This document shows, piece by piece, positions 8,520-17,859 of a stretch of DNA of 64,000 nt. Numbering within the stretch: the first letter of the stretch is position 1; every line of letters starts with the position of its first letter. The notes beneath the pieces were generated by a model that saw only the letters and a program-made list of their open reading frames with translations, did no database searches and was not told where the DNA came from. This DNA is from Limnohabitans sp. MORI2 (GTDB lineage Bacteria; Pseudomonadota; Gammaproteobacteria; Burkholderiales; Burkholderiaceae_C): assembly GCF_027925025.1 (NCBI RefSeq), contig NZ_AP027058.1, positions 1,860,001-1,924,000 on the forward strand, written 5' to 3'. The translations under genes were made by a program, and so were the position numbers.

Positions 8520-8915
8520 TCAAAGCAAAGCAGCAGGTGGCCCTCGGGCCGCATAGAAACGCTCGAACAATGCAAATCGTTCGAGGAGTAGGGCTGCCGT
8601 CCAACTTGGCTTGGACAATGAAGCGGGCAACGCCCAAACTGGGCCTTGCAACAAATCTGGGCAAGCTTGATCAAACAATTGACATTCAGCAGAGCTGCTG
8701 TGATCCCCCCAAACAGCAGCAACCAAACTGGCATCGTCCCGAACCACTAGCTGGGTCTTCTGCGAGATAGCGCCAGCGCTCTGCTGCATATGCGCAACTC
8801 GATGCAGCAGGCCAAGCGTTTGCATCAAGCTCAAAGCCATCAACAAACCCAACAGCAGGCACTGCAAGCCGCGCGTGCTCAACGCCTTGGGCCAATCGCG
8901 CTGCAGATTAGTCAT
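8520..8915 (-). CDS. Small exported/membrane protein associated with TonB receptor, function unknown
   Basis: 131 residues if started at MTNLQRDW (8915); this start overlaps the msrA stop by 8 nt (ATGACTAA), suggesting translational coupling. A longer in-frame start at 9005 would lie inside msrA and is rejected. Residues 17-36 (LLLGLLMALSLMQTLGLLHR) form one hydrophobic segment, either an anchor or an uncleaved signal. The rest is predicted outside and contains AECQLFDQ with two Cys, ending in YAARGPP. I recognise this pattern (hydrophobic N-terminus, LFDQ, terminal xARGPP) from small unannotated betaproteobacterial proteins next to TonB receptors, but no function is known to me. Its position just before the ZnuD-like receptor suggests a part in metal uptake (inference). 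Confidence 0.72.
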   Translation of the reverse strand: MTNLQRDWPKALSTRGLQCLLLGLLMALSLMQTLGLLHRVAHMQQSAGAISQKTQLVVRDDASLVAAVWGDHSSSAECQLFDQACPDLLQGPVWALPASLSKPSWTAALLLERFALFERFYAARGPPAALL

Positions 8916-9465
8916 GGCGCATTTTGTCTGCAAAAGACTGCACAAACTTTTGCACCTTCGGAGCCACCACAAAAGCGCAATAGCCTTGGTGTGGGTTGCG
9001 CTCAAAGTAGTCTTGGTGGTAGTCCTCGGCTGGCGAGTAGTTGTTCAAAGCTTGCAGCTCCGTGACCACACGCCCAGACAGCGCTGTATTGACCTCGTTC
9101 AACACAAGCTGTGCCACCTCGCGGTCGGCTTCGTCACTCAAATAAATACCGCTGCGGTATTGCGTACCCGTGTCATTGCCTTGGCGGTTCAAGGTCGTGG
9201 GGTCATGGATGACAAAGAAAATTTCTAACAGCTCACGCAAGCTGATGACTTGTGAGTCGTAGGTCAAACGCACCACCTCGTTGTGGCCGGTATCTCCCTC
9301 GCACACTTGTGCGTAGGTGGGATTCAAGGTGTGGCCATTGCAATAACCAGACTCCACATCCAACACGCCTTGCACGCGAACAAACACGGCTTCGGTGCAC
9401 CAAAAGCAGCCCCCGCCTAAGGTGATGACCTTGGCGTGCACATTGGGTGTTGTGGTATCTGTCAT
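8908..9465 (-). CDS. msrA: Peptide methionine-S-sulfoxide reductase A
   Basis: Reduces methionine-S-sulfoxide in proteins, 185 residues. The start at 9465 (MTDTTTPNVHAK) is used; a longer open frame upstream to 9801 crosses into the divergent gene and has no MsrA-like content. The catalytic motif GGGCFWCTEAVF carries the nucleophilic Cys20. Other family blocks are SGYCNGHTLNPTYAQVCEGDTGHNE (quoted in part: SGYCNGHTLNPTYAQVC) and DTGTQYRSGIY. It is first in the leftward unit with the small companion protein and the ZnuD-like receptor, separated from the divergent YdcF-like gene by 69 nt. Confidence 0.95.
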   Translation of the reverse strand: MTDTTTPNVHAKVITLGGGCFWCTEAVFVRVQGVLDVESGYCNGHTLNPTYAQVCEGDTGHNEVVRLTYDSQVISLRELLEIFFVIHDPTTLNRQGNDTGTQYRSGIYLSDEADREVAQLVLNEVNTALSGRVVTELQALNNYSPAEDYHQDYFERNPHQGYCAFVVAPKVQKFVQSFADKMRHD

Positions 9466-9534
9466 AACGCTTGATTCTATGATTGCACGCGCTGCAGCAC
9501 AGATACCCGTAACACTTGTAGGCACACCGAATTC

Positions 9535-10311
9535 ATGGACACCTTGCTCGCCCTCAAACCCATTCTCACCACACTTATCTTGCCTGCGTGCAGTGGCTTG
9601 CTCGCTGTCTTCGCGATGCTGATGTGGGCTTGGCGTCACAGTGCACGCGCACAAATGCGTGTGCCTATTGCACTGGCGGGTGTCACAACTCTGGCGTTGT
9701 GGCTGCTGAGCTGCCAAGCGGTGGCCATTTGGCTGTCTGTGCACCTGCTCCCACAAGTCAGCCCCATCAACGCAGACGATCTCAAACGTCAACATGTGCA
9801 AGCCATCGTGGTACTGGGCGGCGGCGTTGAAAACAAGGCGATTGAATACAGCGGGCCCACCTTGTCACCTGATGCGATGTCGCGTTTGCTGTATGGCGTA
9901 CACCTGTCCCGTAGCACTCAGCTGCCCATGGCGTACACCGGCGGTGTTGGATGGGCGGGCAAAGATGGCCAAACGTCGGAGGCTCAGGTAGCGGCAATTG
10001 CACTGACGCGTCTAGGTGCACCTGCCCTGCGCTGGCAAGAAACCCAATCCCGCGACACGCGTGAAAACGCGCTTCTTACAGCCGCACTGCTGAAAAACGA
10101 CGGCATCACCCACATCGCCTTGGTCACCCATGCTTGGCACATGCCACGCAGCGTGCGCCAGTTTGAGGCCACAGGGCTGCAAGTCACCCCTGCCCCGATG
10201 GGCTACATCCGCAGTGATGTATCGCCTCTGCTGCAATGGCTACCCAGTGGCAAAGGCCTGCGCGACAGCGGTTGGATTCTCAGAGAATGGCTGGGGCTTT
10301 TGCTCACTTAA
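9535..10311 (+). CDS. YdcF/ElyC (DUF218) family inner-membrane protein
   Basis: 258 residues. Two N-terminal membrane segments (about 11-32 and 43-68) are followed by a periplasm-facing DUF218 domain: QAIVVLGGGVENK, a middle TQSRDTRENALLTA block and ALVTHAWHMPRSVRQF. This matches ElyC/SanA/YdcF proteins, of which ElyC is linked to envelope and peptidoglycan-lipid carrier maintenance in E. coli. The closest fit is the longer ElyC-like subgroup because of the two TM helices. It is followed by 55 nt before the tetR gene and may be monocistronic. Confidence 0.87.
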   Translation: MDTLLALKPILTTLILPACSGLLAVFAMLMWAWRHSARAQMRVPIALAGVTTLALWLLSCQAVAIWLSVHLLPQVSPINADDLKRQHVQAIVVLGGGVENKAIEYSGPTLSPDAMSRLLYGVHLSRSTQLPMAYTGGVGWAGKDGQTSEAQVAAIALTRLGAPALRWQETQSRDTRENALLTAALLKNDGITHIALVTHAWHMPRSVRQFEATGLQVTPAPMGYIRSDVSPLLQWLPSGKGLRDSGWILREWLGLLLT

Positions 10312-10338
10312 GTGCTCCAAAAGAATTAAGCTGGTACA

Positions 10339-10356
10339 TTACTAACCCGTCAGTCA
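10339..10356. promoter_or_regulatory. Candidate TetR-family operator upstream of the efflux operon
   Basis: Imperfect palindrome TTACTAAC-CC-GTCAGTCA, with 7 of 9 symmetric pairs, ending 10 nt before the tetR start. Its place just ahead of a tetR-adaptor-RND operon is typical for autorepression by AcrR-type regulators. This is inferred from symmetry and position only. Confidence 0.5.
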
Positions 10357-10366
10357 TTAACAACTC

Positions 10367-11029
10367 ATGACCTCCGAAACCCTCCTTCATCCAGCTGAAC
10401 AAGCGCCCAAACGCGAGCGCCGCAAAGAAGCACGCCCGGGCGAATTGCTGGACGCGGCGTTGGATTTGTTTGTAGAAAAAGGTTTCTCTGCCACGCGGGT
10501 CGAAGAGGTGGCGGCGCGTGCGGGCGTCTCTAAAGGCACTTTGTTTTTGTACTTTCAAAGCAAAGTCGATTTGTTCAAAGCGGTGGTGCGCGAAAACATT
10601 GCCAACCAGTTTCCCACTTGGGAAGAAGAGTTCCTCACCTTCGAGGGCAGTAGCGCTGAGATGCTGCGCTATGCCTTGGTCTCGTGGTGGGAGCGCATTG
10701 GTAAAACACGCGCCAGTGGCATCACCAAACTGGTGATGAGCGAGGCGCAAAACTTCCCCGAAATTGCAAGCTTCTACCAAGAAGAAGTCATCCGCCCTGG
10801 CAACGCCATGATTCGCCGCATTGTGGAGCGTGGCATTCAAAGCGGTGAATTTCGCGAGGTAGACCTTGAGCAAGCGGTGCACATCATTGTGGCCCCCATG
10901 ATTTTTCTGATGATGTGGAAACACTCCATGGGCGCTTGCGCTGCATCGGCCAAGATTGTTGACCCAGAGCAATTCATTCACATGCAAGTCGATGTGTTGT
11001 TGCACGGCATAACCAAGTCAAACACATGA
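10367..11029 (+). CDS. TetR/AcrR-family transcriptional regulator of the RND efflux operon
   Basis: 220 residues. The N-terminal TetR DNA-binding domain spans about 23-70, with the helix-turn-helix [19 protein letters not shown]. The C-terminal part is a TetR_C-type ligand domain (AefR-like in style). It is first in an operon with the membrane fusion protein, sharing a 4-nt ATGA overlap, so it almost certainly represses the efflux system and itself, released by an unknown inducer. Confidence 0.93.
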   Translation: MTSETLLHPAEQAPKRERRKEARPGELLDAALDLFVEKGFSATRVEEVAARAGVSKGTLFLYFQSKVDLFKAVVRENIANQFPTWEEEFLTFEGSSAEMLRYALVSWWERIGKTRASGITKLVMSEAQNFPEIASFYQEEVIRPGNAMIRRIVERGIQSGEFREVDLEQAVHIIVAPMIFLMMWKHSMGACAASAKIVDPEQFIHMQVDVLLHGITKSNT

Positions 11030-12240
11030 AAAAAATCAAACCTCGTTGGATCGTCATCGGCTTGGTCGTACTCGCGCTGGTTGCTGGCATCGTTCGCGCC
11101 ATCAGCAACAAGCGCGCACAGCAAGCCGCTGCGTCTGCCCCTGCCAGCGCAGTGACGCAGATCGAAGTTGCCAACACGGATGTGATGAAGGCTGAGCTGC
11201 GCGACATCACCCAAGGCTTGGCCGTTTCAGGCACGGTCAAGGCCGTGAACTATGCCGTCATCAAAGCCCGCGTCGCAGGCGAACTTAAAGAAGTGATCGC
11301 GCGCGAAGGTGACTCCGTTAAAGCTGGCGATGTGCTCGCACGCATCGACCCCACCGAATACCAACGCCGCTGGCTACAAGCATCTGAAACAGCCAGTGCT
11401 GCCAAATCGCAAATGGAAATTGCACAACGCGCATGGGACAGCAACAAAGCTTTGGTGGATCAAGGCTTCATCTCTAAAGCGGCGATGGACAACTCCATCG
11501 CGTCTTACCAAGGTGCCATTGCCAGTCACAAAGCAGCGATCGCCGGAGCCGATGTAGCCCGCAAAGCCTTGGATGACGCCACCTTGCGCGCGCCGTTTGC
11601 AGGCATCGTGTCGGGCCGTGCTGCACAAGTGGGCGAGCGCGTGGCGATTGATGCCAAGATCATGGAATTGGTGGACTTGAGCCAGCTCGAAGTGGAAGTG
11701 CCTTTGAGCCCCAGCGAATCGATGGATGTGCGCATTGGTCAAGCAGCTGCGTTGCAAATTGAAGACCGACAAGCAACCGTGGGGGCCAAGGTCAAACGCA
11801 TCAGCCCCAGCGCCCAAACTGGCAGCCGCAGCGTGCTGATTTATTTGACACTCGACAAAGCCGAAGGCTTGCGCCACGGCTTGTTTGCCAAAGGCATTTT
11901 GGGGCTAGGCAAAAGCCAAGTGATGGCTGTGCCTTTATCCGCCGTGCGCACCGATCGTGCGCAACCGTATGTTCAAGTGGTCGAACAAGTGGGCGACCAA
12001 CTGCAAGTGGCTCACAAAACCGTCACCCTAGGCGTGCGTGGCATAGATTTGACACAACCTGAATCTGAAATCATGGTGGGTGTGACGGGCCTCGCTGAAG
12101 GCAGCACTGTGCTCAAAAGCCATGTAGGCGCCTTACGCGAGGGCATGGTGGTCAAGTACACGGCAGCGTCGGCCAATGCACCTACTGCCAACGCATCAGC
12201 TGCCATCGCACCCGTTGTCAGCGCAAGCAACGCCAACTGA
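11026..12240 (+). CDS. RND efflux periplasmic adaptor (membrane fusion protein)
   Basis: HlyD/AcrA-type adaptor, 404 residues. One N-terminal membrane anchor (about 6-25: [19 protein letters not shown]) is followed by the biotinyl-lipoyl-like halves ([21 protein letters not shown] ... with the second half [16 protein letters not shown]), an alpha-hairpin around 115-175, a beta-barrel and a membrane-proximal domain. It lacks the lipobox Cys of AcrA, so it is anchored by the helix. An Ala/Asn-rich tail closes the protein. It joins the RND pump to the TolC-like channel encoded further down the operon. Confidence 0.95.
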   Translation: MKKIKPRWIVIGLVVLALVAGIVRAISNKRAQQAAASAPASAVTQIEVANTDVMKAELRDITQGLAVSGTVKAVNYAVIKARVAGELKEVIAREGDSVKAGDVLARIDPTEYQRRWLQASETASAAKSQMEIAQRAWDSNKALVDQGFISKAAMDNSIASYQGAIASHKAAIAGADVARKALDDATLRAPFAGIVSGRAAQVGERVAIDAKIMELVDLSQLEVEVPLSPSESMDVRIGQAAALQIEDRQATVGAKVKRISPSAQTGSRSVLIYLTLDKAEGLRHGLFAKGILGLGKSQVMAVPLSAVRTDRAQPYVQVVEQVGDQLQVAHKTVTLGVRGIDLTQPESEIMVGVTGLAEGSTVLKSHVGALREGMVVKYTAASANAPTANASAAIAPVVSASNAN

Positions 12241-12255
12241 AACAACTGACACAAC

Positions 12256-15200
12256 ATGTGGTTCACCAAAGTCAGTCTGAAAAACCCGGTCTTTGCCACC
12301 ATGGTGATGCTCGCCTTTGTGGTGCTGGGTTTATTCTCGTACCAACGCCTCAAGATTGACCAATTTCCCAACATCGACTTTCCCGTGGTGGTAATCACCA
12401 CCGAATACCCAGGCGCATCGCCTGAGATTGTGGAAAGCGAAGTCAGCAAAAAAATCGAAGAAGGCGTCAACTCGATTGCGGGCATCAGTGCTCTCACCTC
12501 TCGCAGCTACGAAGGCATGTCGGTGGTGGTGATCGAGTTTCAACTCCACATCGACGGTCGCAAAGGCGCTGATGATGTACGCGAAAAAGTCGCCGCCCTG
12601 CGTCCCACCCTGCGCAGCGAAGTCAAAGAACCCAAGGTCTTGCGCTTTGACCCCTCTAGCCGCGCCATTTGGTCGCTGGCAGTGTTACCCGAAGCCACCC
12701 AAGGCGGCACATCGCTCTCGGCTGTGGAGCTGACCAACTGGGCTGACCAAGTCTTAAAGAAGCGTCTTGAGAACGTGCGCGGCGTGGGCTCGGTGTCGCT
12801 GGTGGGTGGCACCAAGCGGGAGATCAACTTGTATTTGAATCCGCAAGCCATGGAGTCACTCGGCGTCAGCGCGGACCAAGTGGTGAATGCTGTCAAAACA
12901 GAAAGCCAAGATTTGCCCGTGGGCACCCTGCGCTCGCTGCAACAAGACCGCGTGATTCAAATTCAAGGGCGCATGCTGCGCCCCGAAGACTTTGGCCAAA
13001 TCATCGTGGCACGCAAAAACACCACGCCCATTCGCTTGAACCAAGTCGCCACCGTGAGTGATGGTGCGCAAGAGGTGGAAAGCTTGGCGCTGTACAACGG
13101 CCAACGCACGCTCTTGATGACGGTGCAAAAAGCACAAGACGAAAACACGATTGACGTGATTGACGGCCTGAACAAAACCGTGGCCGAGATGAAAGCGCAG
13201 CTGCCACCGGGCATCCGCTTAGAGCAAGTGCAAGATGGTTCGCGCCCCATCCGTGTGGGTGTGGCCAACGTGCGTCAAACCCTCATTGAAGGCGCGTTGT
13301 TGACGGTGCTGATCGTGTTCTTGTTCTTGAACTCGTGGCGCTCCACCGTGATCACGGGCCTCACGCTGCCTATTGCCATCATCGGCACGTTTTTGTTCAT
13401 GTACATGTTTGGCTTCACCATCAACATGATCACGCTCATGGCCTTGTCGCTGTGCGTGGGATTGTTGATTGACGACGCCATCGTGGTGCGCGAAAACATC
13501 GTGCGCCATGTGCAAATGGGCAAAGCGCCCTACCAAGCGGCGATGGACGGCACACAAGAAATTGGCTTGGCCGTGTTGGCCACCACGCTCTCGATCGTGG
13601 CGGTGTTTTTGCCGATTGGTTTCATGGGTGGCATCATCGGCAAGTTCTTCCACGAGTTTGGCATCACCATCGTGGCTGCGGTGATGATTTCGATGTTTGT
13701 GAGCTTCACACTCGACCCCATGCTCTCGTCTGTTTGGCATGACCCCAGCATTCATGCGCACGGCCAGCATGGTCACACCAACGCGTTTTACGACCGTTTC
13801 ATCAGCCCTGTGACCACATGGTTTGAGAGCACCACCGACAAATTGGTGGCACTTTATCAACGCATTCTGAAATGGGCCTTGATCCACCAACGCGCTACGG
13901 TGGGCTTAGCCATTGGCACGTTTGTCTTGAGCATTTTTATGGTGCCTTTGCTAGGCACTGAATTTGTGCCCAAGGCAGATTTTTCAGAAACCTCGGTGAA
14001 TTTTTACACCCCTGTGGGTTCGTCACTCGAAGTCACAGAGGCCAAAGCCAAACAAGTCGAAGCCATCATTCGCGAGTTTCCTGAGGTTCGCTACACGCTC
14101 TCGACCATCAACACTGGCAATGCCAACGGGAAGATTTACGCCAGCATCTACGTGCGCTTGGTCGACCGCAAAGACCGCAAACGCAATGTCGATCAAATGT
14201 CAGCCACCCTGCGCGAGCGCTTGCGTCAAGTACCGGGCATCACCGTCACGCACGCAGGTTTGCTCGATGCCGTGGGCGGCAACAAGCAAGTGGAGTTCTC
14301 TTTGCAAGGCAGCGACCTGCGAGAGCTTGAACGCCTGACCACCCAAGTGATGGACAAAATCCGCAACGTCCCAGGCTTGGTCGATTTGGATTCGAGCGTC
14401 AAACCCAACAAACCCACCATCGAAGTCAATGTGCAACGTGAAGCGGCCAACGACCTTGGCCTGTCACTGGGTGCGATTGGCAATCAGCTGCGCATCTTGG
14501 TGGCAGGATCCACCGTCACCAACTGGCGTGCCGCCGATGACCAAACCTATGACGTGAATGTGCGCTTGGCCCCCAACGCCCGCAACGCCATGCAAGACCT
14601 GGAACGCTTGCCCTTCACCATCGGCACCAATGCCGACGGCAGCCCCCGCGTGGCGCGCTTGAACCAAGTGGCCAAAGTGGAAGAAGGCACTGGCCCCAAC
14701 CAAATCAACCGCCGCGATTTGATGCGCGAAGTGGCCATCAATGCCAACGTGTACAACCGCTCGGCAGGCGAAGTGTCGGGTGACATTCGCAAAATCATGG
14801 ACGGCATGCAGCTGCCCCCCGGCTACCGCTACCAATTTGGCGGCTCCACCAAAAACATGGCCGAGTCATTTGGCTACGCCATCTCGGCTTTGGTATTGGC
14901 CATCGTGTTCATCTACATGATTTTGGCCAGCCAGTTCAAAAGCTTCTTGCAACCCATGGCATTGATGACGGCCCTGCCCCTCACCCTCATTGGCGTGGTG
15001 TTGGCTTTGTTGATGTTTGGCTCCAGCCTATCGATGTTCTCCATCATTGGCGTGATCATGCTGATGGGCTTGGTTACCAAGAACGCCATTCTCTTGGTCG
15101 ACTTTGCCATCCGCTCGCGTGAGCCCCAAGAGCAGCCCGATGGCTCCATCAAACTAGGCCTGAGCCGCCACGAAGCCCTGTTGCTGGCCGCTGAGGTGCG

Positions 15201-15438
15201 TTTGCGCCCTATTTTGATGACCACCTTGGCCATGATTTTTGGCATGGTGCCCTTGGCTTTCGCCCTATCAGAGGGCTCTGAACAGCGCGCCCCCATGGGC
15301 CAAGCCGTGATTGGCGGGGTGATTACCTCGTCCCTGCTTACTTTAGTGGTCGTGCCCGTGGTGTATTGCTATTTGGACGATTTGGCCCAATGGATGAAAC
15401 GCAAGTGGTCGTCAGGCTCTGACAGCCCCGCCCGTTAA
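12256..15438 (+). CDS. RND multidrug efflux transporter, HAE-1 family
   Basis: Inner-membrane proton-driven pump, 1060 residues, standard length for AcrB/MexF-like proteins, with 12 TM helices and two large periplasmic loops. The proton-relay residues are visible: Asp406-Asp407 in [13 protein letters not shown] (TM4) and Lys942 in [14 protein letters not shown] (TM10), which match AcrB Asp407/Asp408 and Lys940. It starts 15 nt after the adaptor gene. Substrates cannot be deduced; the sequence style ([13 protein letters not shown], FRSxLQP-like blocks) is of the broad CzcA/HAE-1 type rather than the heavy-metal branch, since the metal-specific residues of CzcA are not evident. Confidence 0.95.
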   Translation: MWFTKVSLKNPVFATMVMLAFVVLGLFSYQRLKIDQFPNIDFPVVVITTEYPGASPEIVESEVSKKIEEGVNSIAGISALTSRSYEGMSVVVIEFQLHIDGRKGADDVREKVAALRPTLRSEVKEPKVLRFDPSSRAIWSLAVLPEATQGGTSLSAVELTNWADQVLKKRLENVRGVGSVSLVGGTKREINLYLNPQAMESLGVSADQVVNAVKTESQDLPVGTLRSLQQDRVIQIQGRMLRPEDFGQIIVARKNTTPIRLNQVATVSDGAQEVESLALYNGQRTLLMTVQKAQDENTIDVIDGLNKTVAEMKAQLPPGIRLEQVQDGSRPIRVGVANVRQTLIEGALLTVLIVFLFLNSWRSTVITGLTLPIAIIGTFLFMYMFGFTINMITLMALSLCVGLLIDDAIVVRENIVRHVQMGKAPYQAAMDGTQEIGLAVLATTLSIVAVFLPIGFMGGIIGKFFHEFGITIVAAVMISMFVSFTLDPMLSSVWHDPSIHAHGQHGHTNAFYDRFISPVTTWFESTTDKLVALYQRILKWALIHQRATVGLAIGTFVLSIFMVPLLGTEFVPKADFSETSVNFYTPVGSSLEVTEAKAKQVEAIIREFPEVRYTLSTINTGNANGKIYASIYVRLVDRKDRKRNVDQMSATLRERLRQVPGITVTHAGLLDAVGGNKQVEFSLQGSDLRELERLTTQVMDKIRNVPGLVDLDSSVKPNKPTIEVNVQREAANDLGLSLGAIGNQLRILVAGSTVTNWRAADDQTYDVNVRLAPNARNAMQDLERLPFTIGTNADGSPRVARLNQVAKVEEGTGPNQINRRDLMREVAINANVYNRSAGEVSGDIRKIMDGMQLPPGYRYQFGGSTKNMAESFGYAISALVLAIVFIYMILASQFKSFLQPMALMTALPLTLIGVVLALLMFGSSLSMFSIIGVIMLMGLVTKNAILLVDFAIRSREPQEQPDGSIKLGLSRHEALLLAAEVRLRPILMTTLAMIFGMVPLAFALSEGSEQRAPMGQAVIGGVITSSLLTLVVVPVVYCYLDDLAQWMKRKWSSGSDSPAR

Positions 15439-15479
15439 AATTTTGCCCAGCTTTAACTGAATGATTTCGGAGTTTTGAG

Positions 15480-16133
15480 ATGAATACCCAACAAGCCCGC
15501 TTCAACATGGTCGAACAACAAATCCGCCCTTGGCAAGTGCTCGACCCCCAAGTGCTGAACGTGTTGTCTAACGTGCAACGCGAACTGTTCGTGCCACAGG
15601 CTTACCAAGCCATGGCCTACACCGACACCGACATTCCTCTAGGCCACGGCCAAGCCATGTTGCACCCCCGTGTGGCAGCGCGTTTGATGCACGACTTGCA
15701 CCTGACCGGCGCTGAAAAAGTTTTGGAAATCGGCACAGGCAGCGGCTACATGACCGCCTTGTTGGCTGGCCGCGCACAGCGTGTGGTGAGCTTGGAAATC
15801 AATGCTGAACTGGCCAACACCGCCCGCAGCAACTTGCAACGCGCAGGCGTGACCAACGTAGATGTGCGCGTGGCCGACGGCAGCACAGGCGCTGCAGGCG
15901 ATGCCCCGTTTGATGCCATCGTGCTCAGCGGCTCGGTGGCCGAAGTGCCACAAACCTTGTTGCAACAACTCAAAGTCGGCGGTCACCTCTTGGCCATCGT
16001 GGGTCAAGACCATGTCATGGCCGCTGTCTTGTACACACGCACCGCCGATGCAGCATGGGACAGCAAAGCCTTGTGGGACCATACCGCCCCACGTTTACAA
16101 GGCTTTACAGAGCCCACACGCTTCAAGTTCTAA
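15480..16133 (+). CDS. pcm: Protein-L-isoaspartate O-methyltransferase
   Basis: Repairs isoaspartyl residues in damaged proteins with S-adenosylmethionine, 217 residues. The SAM-binding motif is VLEIGTGSGYMTALLA (residues about 80-95), and the family segments MVEQQIRPW, DTDIPLGHGQAM and FDAIVLSGSVAEVP are present. It lies 41 nt after the RND gene and 9 nt before the rhodanese gene, so it is embedded in the efflux operon although its function is unrelated to transport. The pcm-rhodanese-tolC order is one I know from other Comamonadaceae. Confidence 0.92.
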   Translation: MNTQQARFNMVEQQIRPWQVLDPQVLNVLSNVQRELFVPQAYQAMAYTDTDIPLGHGQAMLHPRVAARLMHDLHLTGAEKVLEIGTGSGYMTALLAGRAQRVVSLEINAELANTARSNLQRAGVTNVDVRVADGSTGAAGDAPFDAIVLSGSVAEVPQTLLQQLKVGGHLLAIVGQDHVMAAVLYTRTADAAWDSKALWDHTAPRLQGFTEPTRFKF

Positions 16134-16142
16134 AAGCACGGC

Positions 16143-16484
16143 ATGATTGACCAAGTCCAACCTGCGCAGCTGCAAGACTGGATTGCATCGCAAGCAACGA
16201 ATGGCAAAACCGTCGTGCTGGATGTACGTGAAGCATGGGAAGTGCAAACCGCTTGCGTGACTGCGCAAGGCTTTGAGTTGGTGAAGATTCCCATGCACCT
16301 CATCCCACCTCGCTTGTCTGAGCTCGACCGCGATCAACCCATTGCTGTGCTCTGCCACCACGGTGGCCGCAGCATGCAAGTGGCCGCGTTTTTGGTGCAA
16401 CAAGGTTTCAGCCGTGTGGCCAACATCGCGGGTGGGATCAACGCTTGGTCGTCACAAGTGGACGCCTCTGTGCCGACGTATTGA
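16143..16484 (+). CDS. Single-domain rhodanese (sulfurtransferase)
   Basis: 113 residues, one rhodanese domain. The active-site loop is CHHGGR (within VLCHHGGRSMQVAAFL), so the catalytic Cys is present. DVREAWEVQTA marks the N-terminal CH2A region. Such small cytoplasmic enzymes of the GlpE/PspE type move sulfane sulfur to unknown acceptors. It is located between pcm and tolC with gaps of 9 and 16 nt, so co-transcribed. Confidence 0.93.
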   Translation: MIDQVQPAQLQDWIASQATNGKTVVLDVREAWEVQTACVTAQGFELVKIPMHLIPPRLSELDRDQPIAVLCHHGGRSMQVAAFLVQQGFSRVANIAGGINAWSSQVDASVPTY

Positions 16485-16500
16485 TTTTTGAAAGAACTGA

Positions 16501-17859
16501 ATGTCTCTCTCTCGCACTGTGTTTCGCACCCTTCCTCTGACTGCTGCAGTGGTGATGGCTTTTGCACCCCATGCACAAGCCCAAAGTTTGGTCGAGATGT
16601 ACGACGCAGCGCGTGGCTATGACGCAGGCTTTATTTCTGCCAAAGCGCAGTACGAGGCGAACTTAGCGAGAGCCAATCAAGCACTGGGCGGTATCTTGCC
16701 CAACATTGCAGTCTCCGTGAGCCAAGTCCGAACAGACTTTCAACGCCAAACGCAAGGTGCCGAAAGAACAGCCATCACAGAACTCGAAACCAAAACCACA
16801 GCAGCTACTTTGGTTCAGCCCATTTATCGCCCTACCGCTTGGGCAAGCTACCGACAAGGCGGTCGCCAATTGCTGCAAGCTACGGCGCAATACGAAAGCG
16901 CCGAACACGACTTGTTGATTCGTGTGTCTCAAGCTTATTTCGATGTATTGACCAGCGAAGACAACCTTGAGCTGGTTCAAACCCAAAAGAAAGCGGTCAG
17001 CGAGCAACTGGCCTCGGCCCAGCGCAACTTTGAAGTGGGCACGGCCACCATCACTGGCGTGCGTGATGCACAAGCACGCTTTGACTTGGCCAATGCCCAA
17101 GCCATTGCTGCCGAAAACGATTTACGCACCAAGCGCCTAGCGCTCAACATGGTGGTGGGGCTGACCGATGCCAAGCCCAAACGACTTGCCAACACTGCGA
17201 CCTTGGTGGCCCCTCCCAAAGAAGACGTCAACACTTGGGTGAGCCAAGCTCAAACCACCAGTCCCATCGTGCGACAAGCTGAACTTGCCGTTGAAGTGGC
17301 TGACTACGAGATGGACAAAGCCACAGCCCTTCATAAGCCAACGTTAGATGCGCAAATGACCTATGGTCGCACTGAAAACTTAAAAGGTGGCTATGTAGGC
17401 ACCACCTACGTGGCAACACCCACCACCACTTGGAACCCCACCGTGGGTCTGGTCTTGAACATGCCTTTGTTCACAGGTTTCAGTGGCGTTTACAAAGTCA
17501 AAGAAGCCATCGCTTTGAAAGACAAAGCACAGTCTGATTTAGAAAACGCACGTCGCGCCACAGAGCAAGCCACACGCAACACCTACTTCGGTTTGATCGC
17601 AGGTCTGAGCCAAGTCAAAGCCTACGAAGCCGCTGAAGCTTCCAGCCAAAGCGCGTTGGATGCCAACAAGCTCGGCTACTCAGTCGGTGTGAACATCAAC
17701 ATCGATGTGCTGAACTCACAAAGCCAGCTCTACCAAACCAAGCGCGACTTGGCAAAGGCCCGTTACGACGTGTTGGTGACCAACCTCAAACTGCGCCAAG
17801 CTGCTGGCACGTTGACGCCTGCAGACTTGCAGCCGATCAACGACTTGCTCGCGCCTTAA
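16501..17859 (+). CDS. TolC-family outer-membrane efflux channel
   Basis: 452 residues with a signal peptide ending APHAQA (to about 27). It contains two OEP (outer membrane efflux protein) repeats, the first around 40-220 and the second around 250-440, with the typical long helices (ENLELVQTQKKAVSEQL, RFDLANAQAIAAEN) and the family phrase GVNINIDVLNSQSQLYQTKRD. It probably forms the channel of the RND system coded upstream and may also serve other exporters. Its stop overlaps the stop of convergent waaA by 3-4 nt and no intrinsic terminator was seen between them. Confidence 0.95.
   Translation: MSLSRTVFRTLPLTAAVVMAFAPHAQAQSLVEMYDAARGYDAGFISAKAQYEANLARANQALGGILPNIAVSVSQVRTDFQRQTQGAERTAITELETKTTAATLVQPIYRPTAWASYRQGGRQLLQATAQYESAEHDLLIRVSQAYFDVLTSEDNLELVQTQKKAVSEQLASAQRNFEVGTATITGVRDAQARFDLANAQAIAAENDLRTKRLALNMVVGLTDAKPKRLANTATLVAPPKEDVNTWVSQAQTTSPIVRQAELAVEVADYEMDKATALHKPTLDAQMTYGRTENLKGGYVGTTYVATPTTTWNPTVGLVLNMPLFTGFSGVYKVKEAIALKDKAQSDLENARRATEQATRNTYFGLIAGLSQVKAYEAAEASSQSALDANKLGYSVGVNINIDVLNSQSQLYQTKRDLAKARYDVLVTNLKLRQAAGTLTPADLQPINDLLAP

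Noticed and set aside
9466..9801. N-terminal extension of MsrA by 112 codons
   Set aside because: The extension overlaps the divergent YdcF-like gene, and MsrA homology begins only after MTDTTTPNVH.
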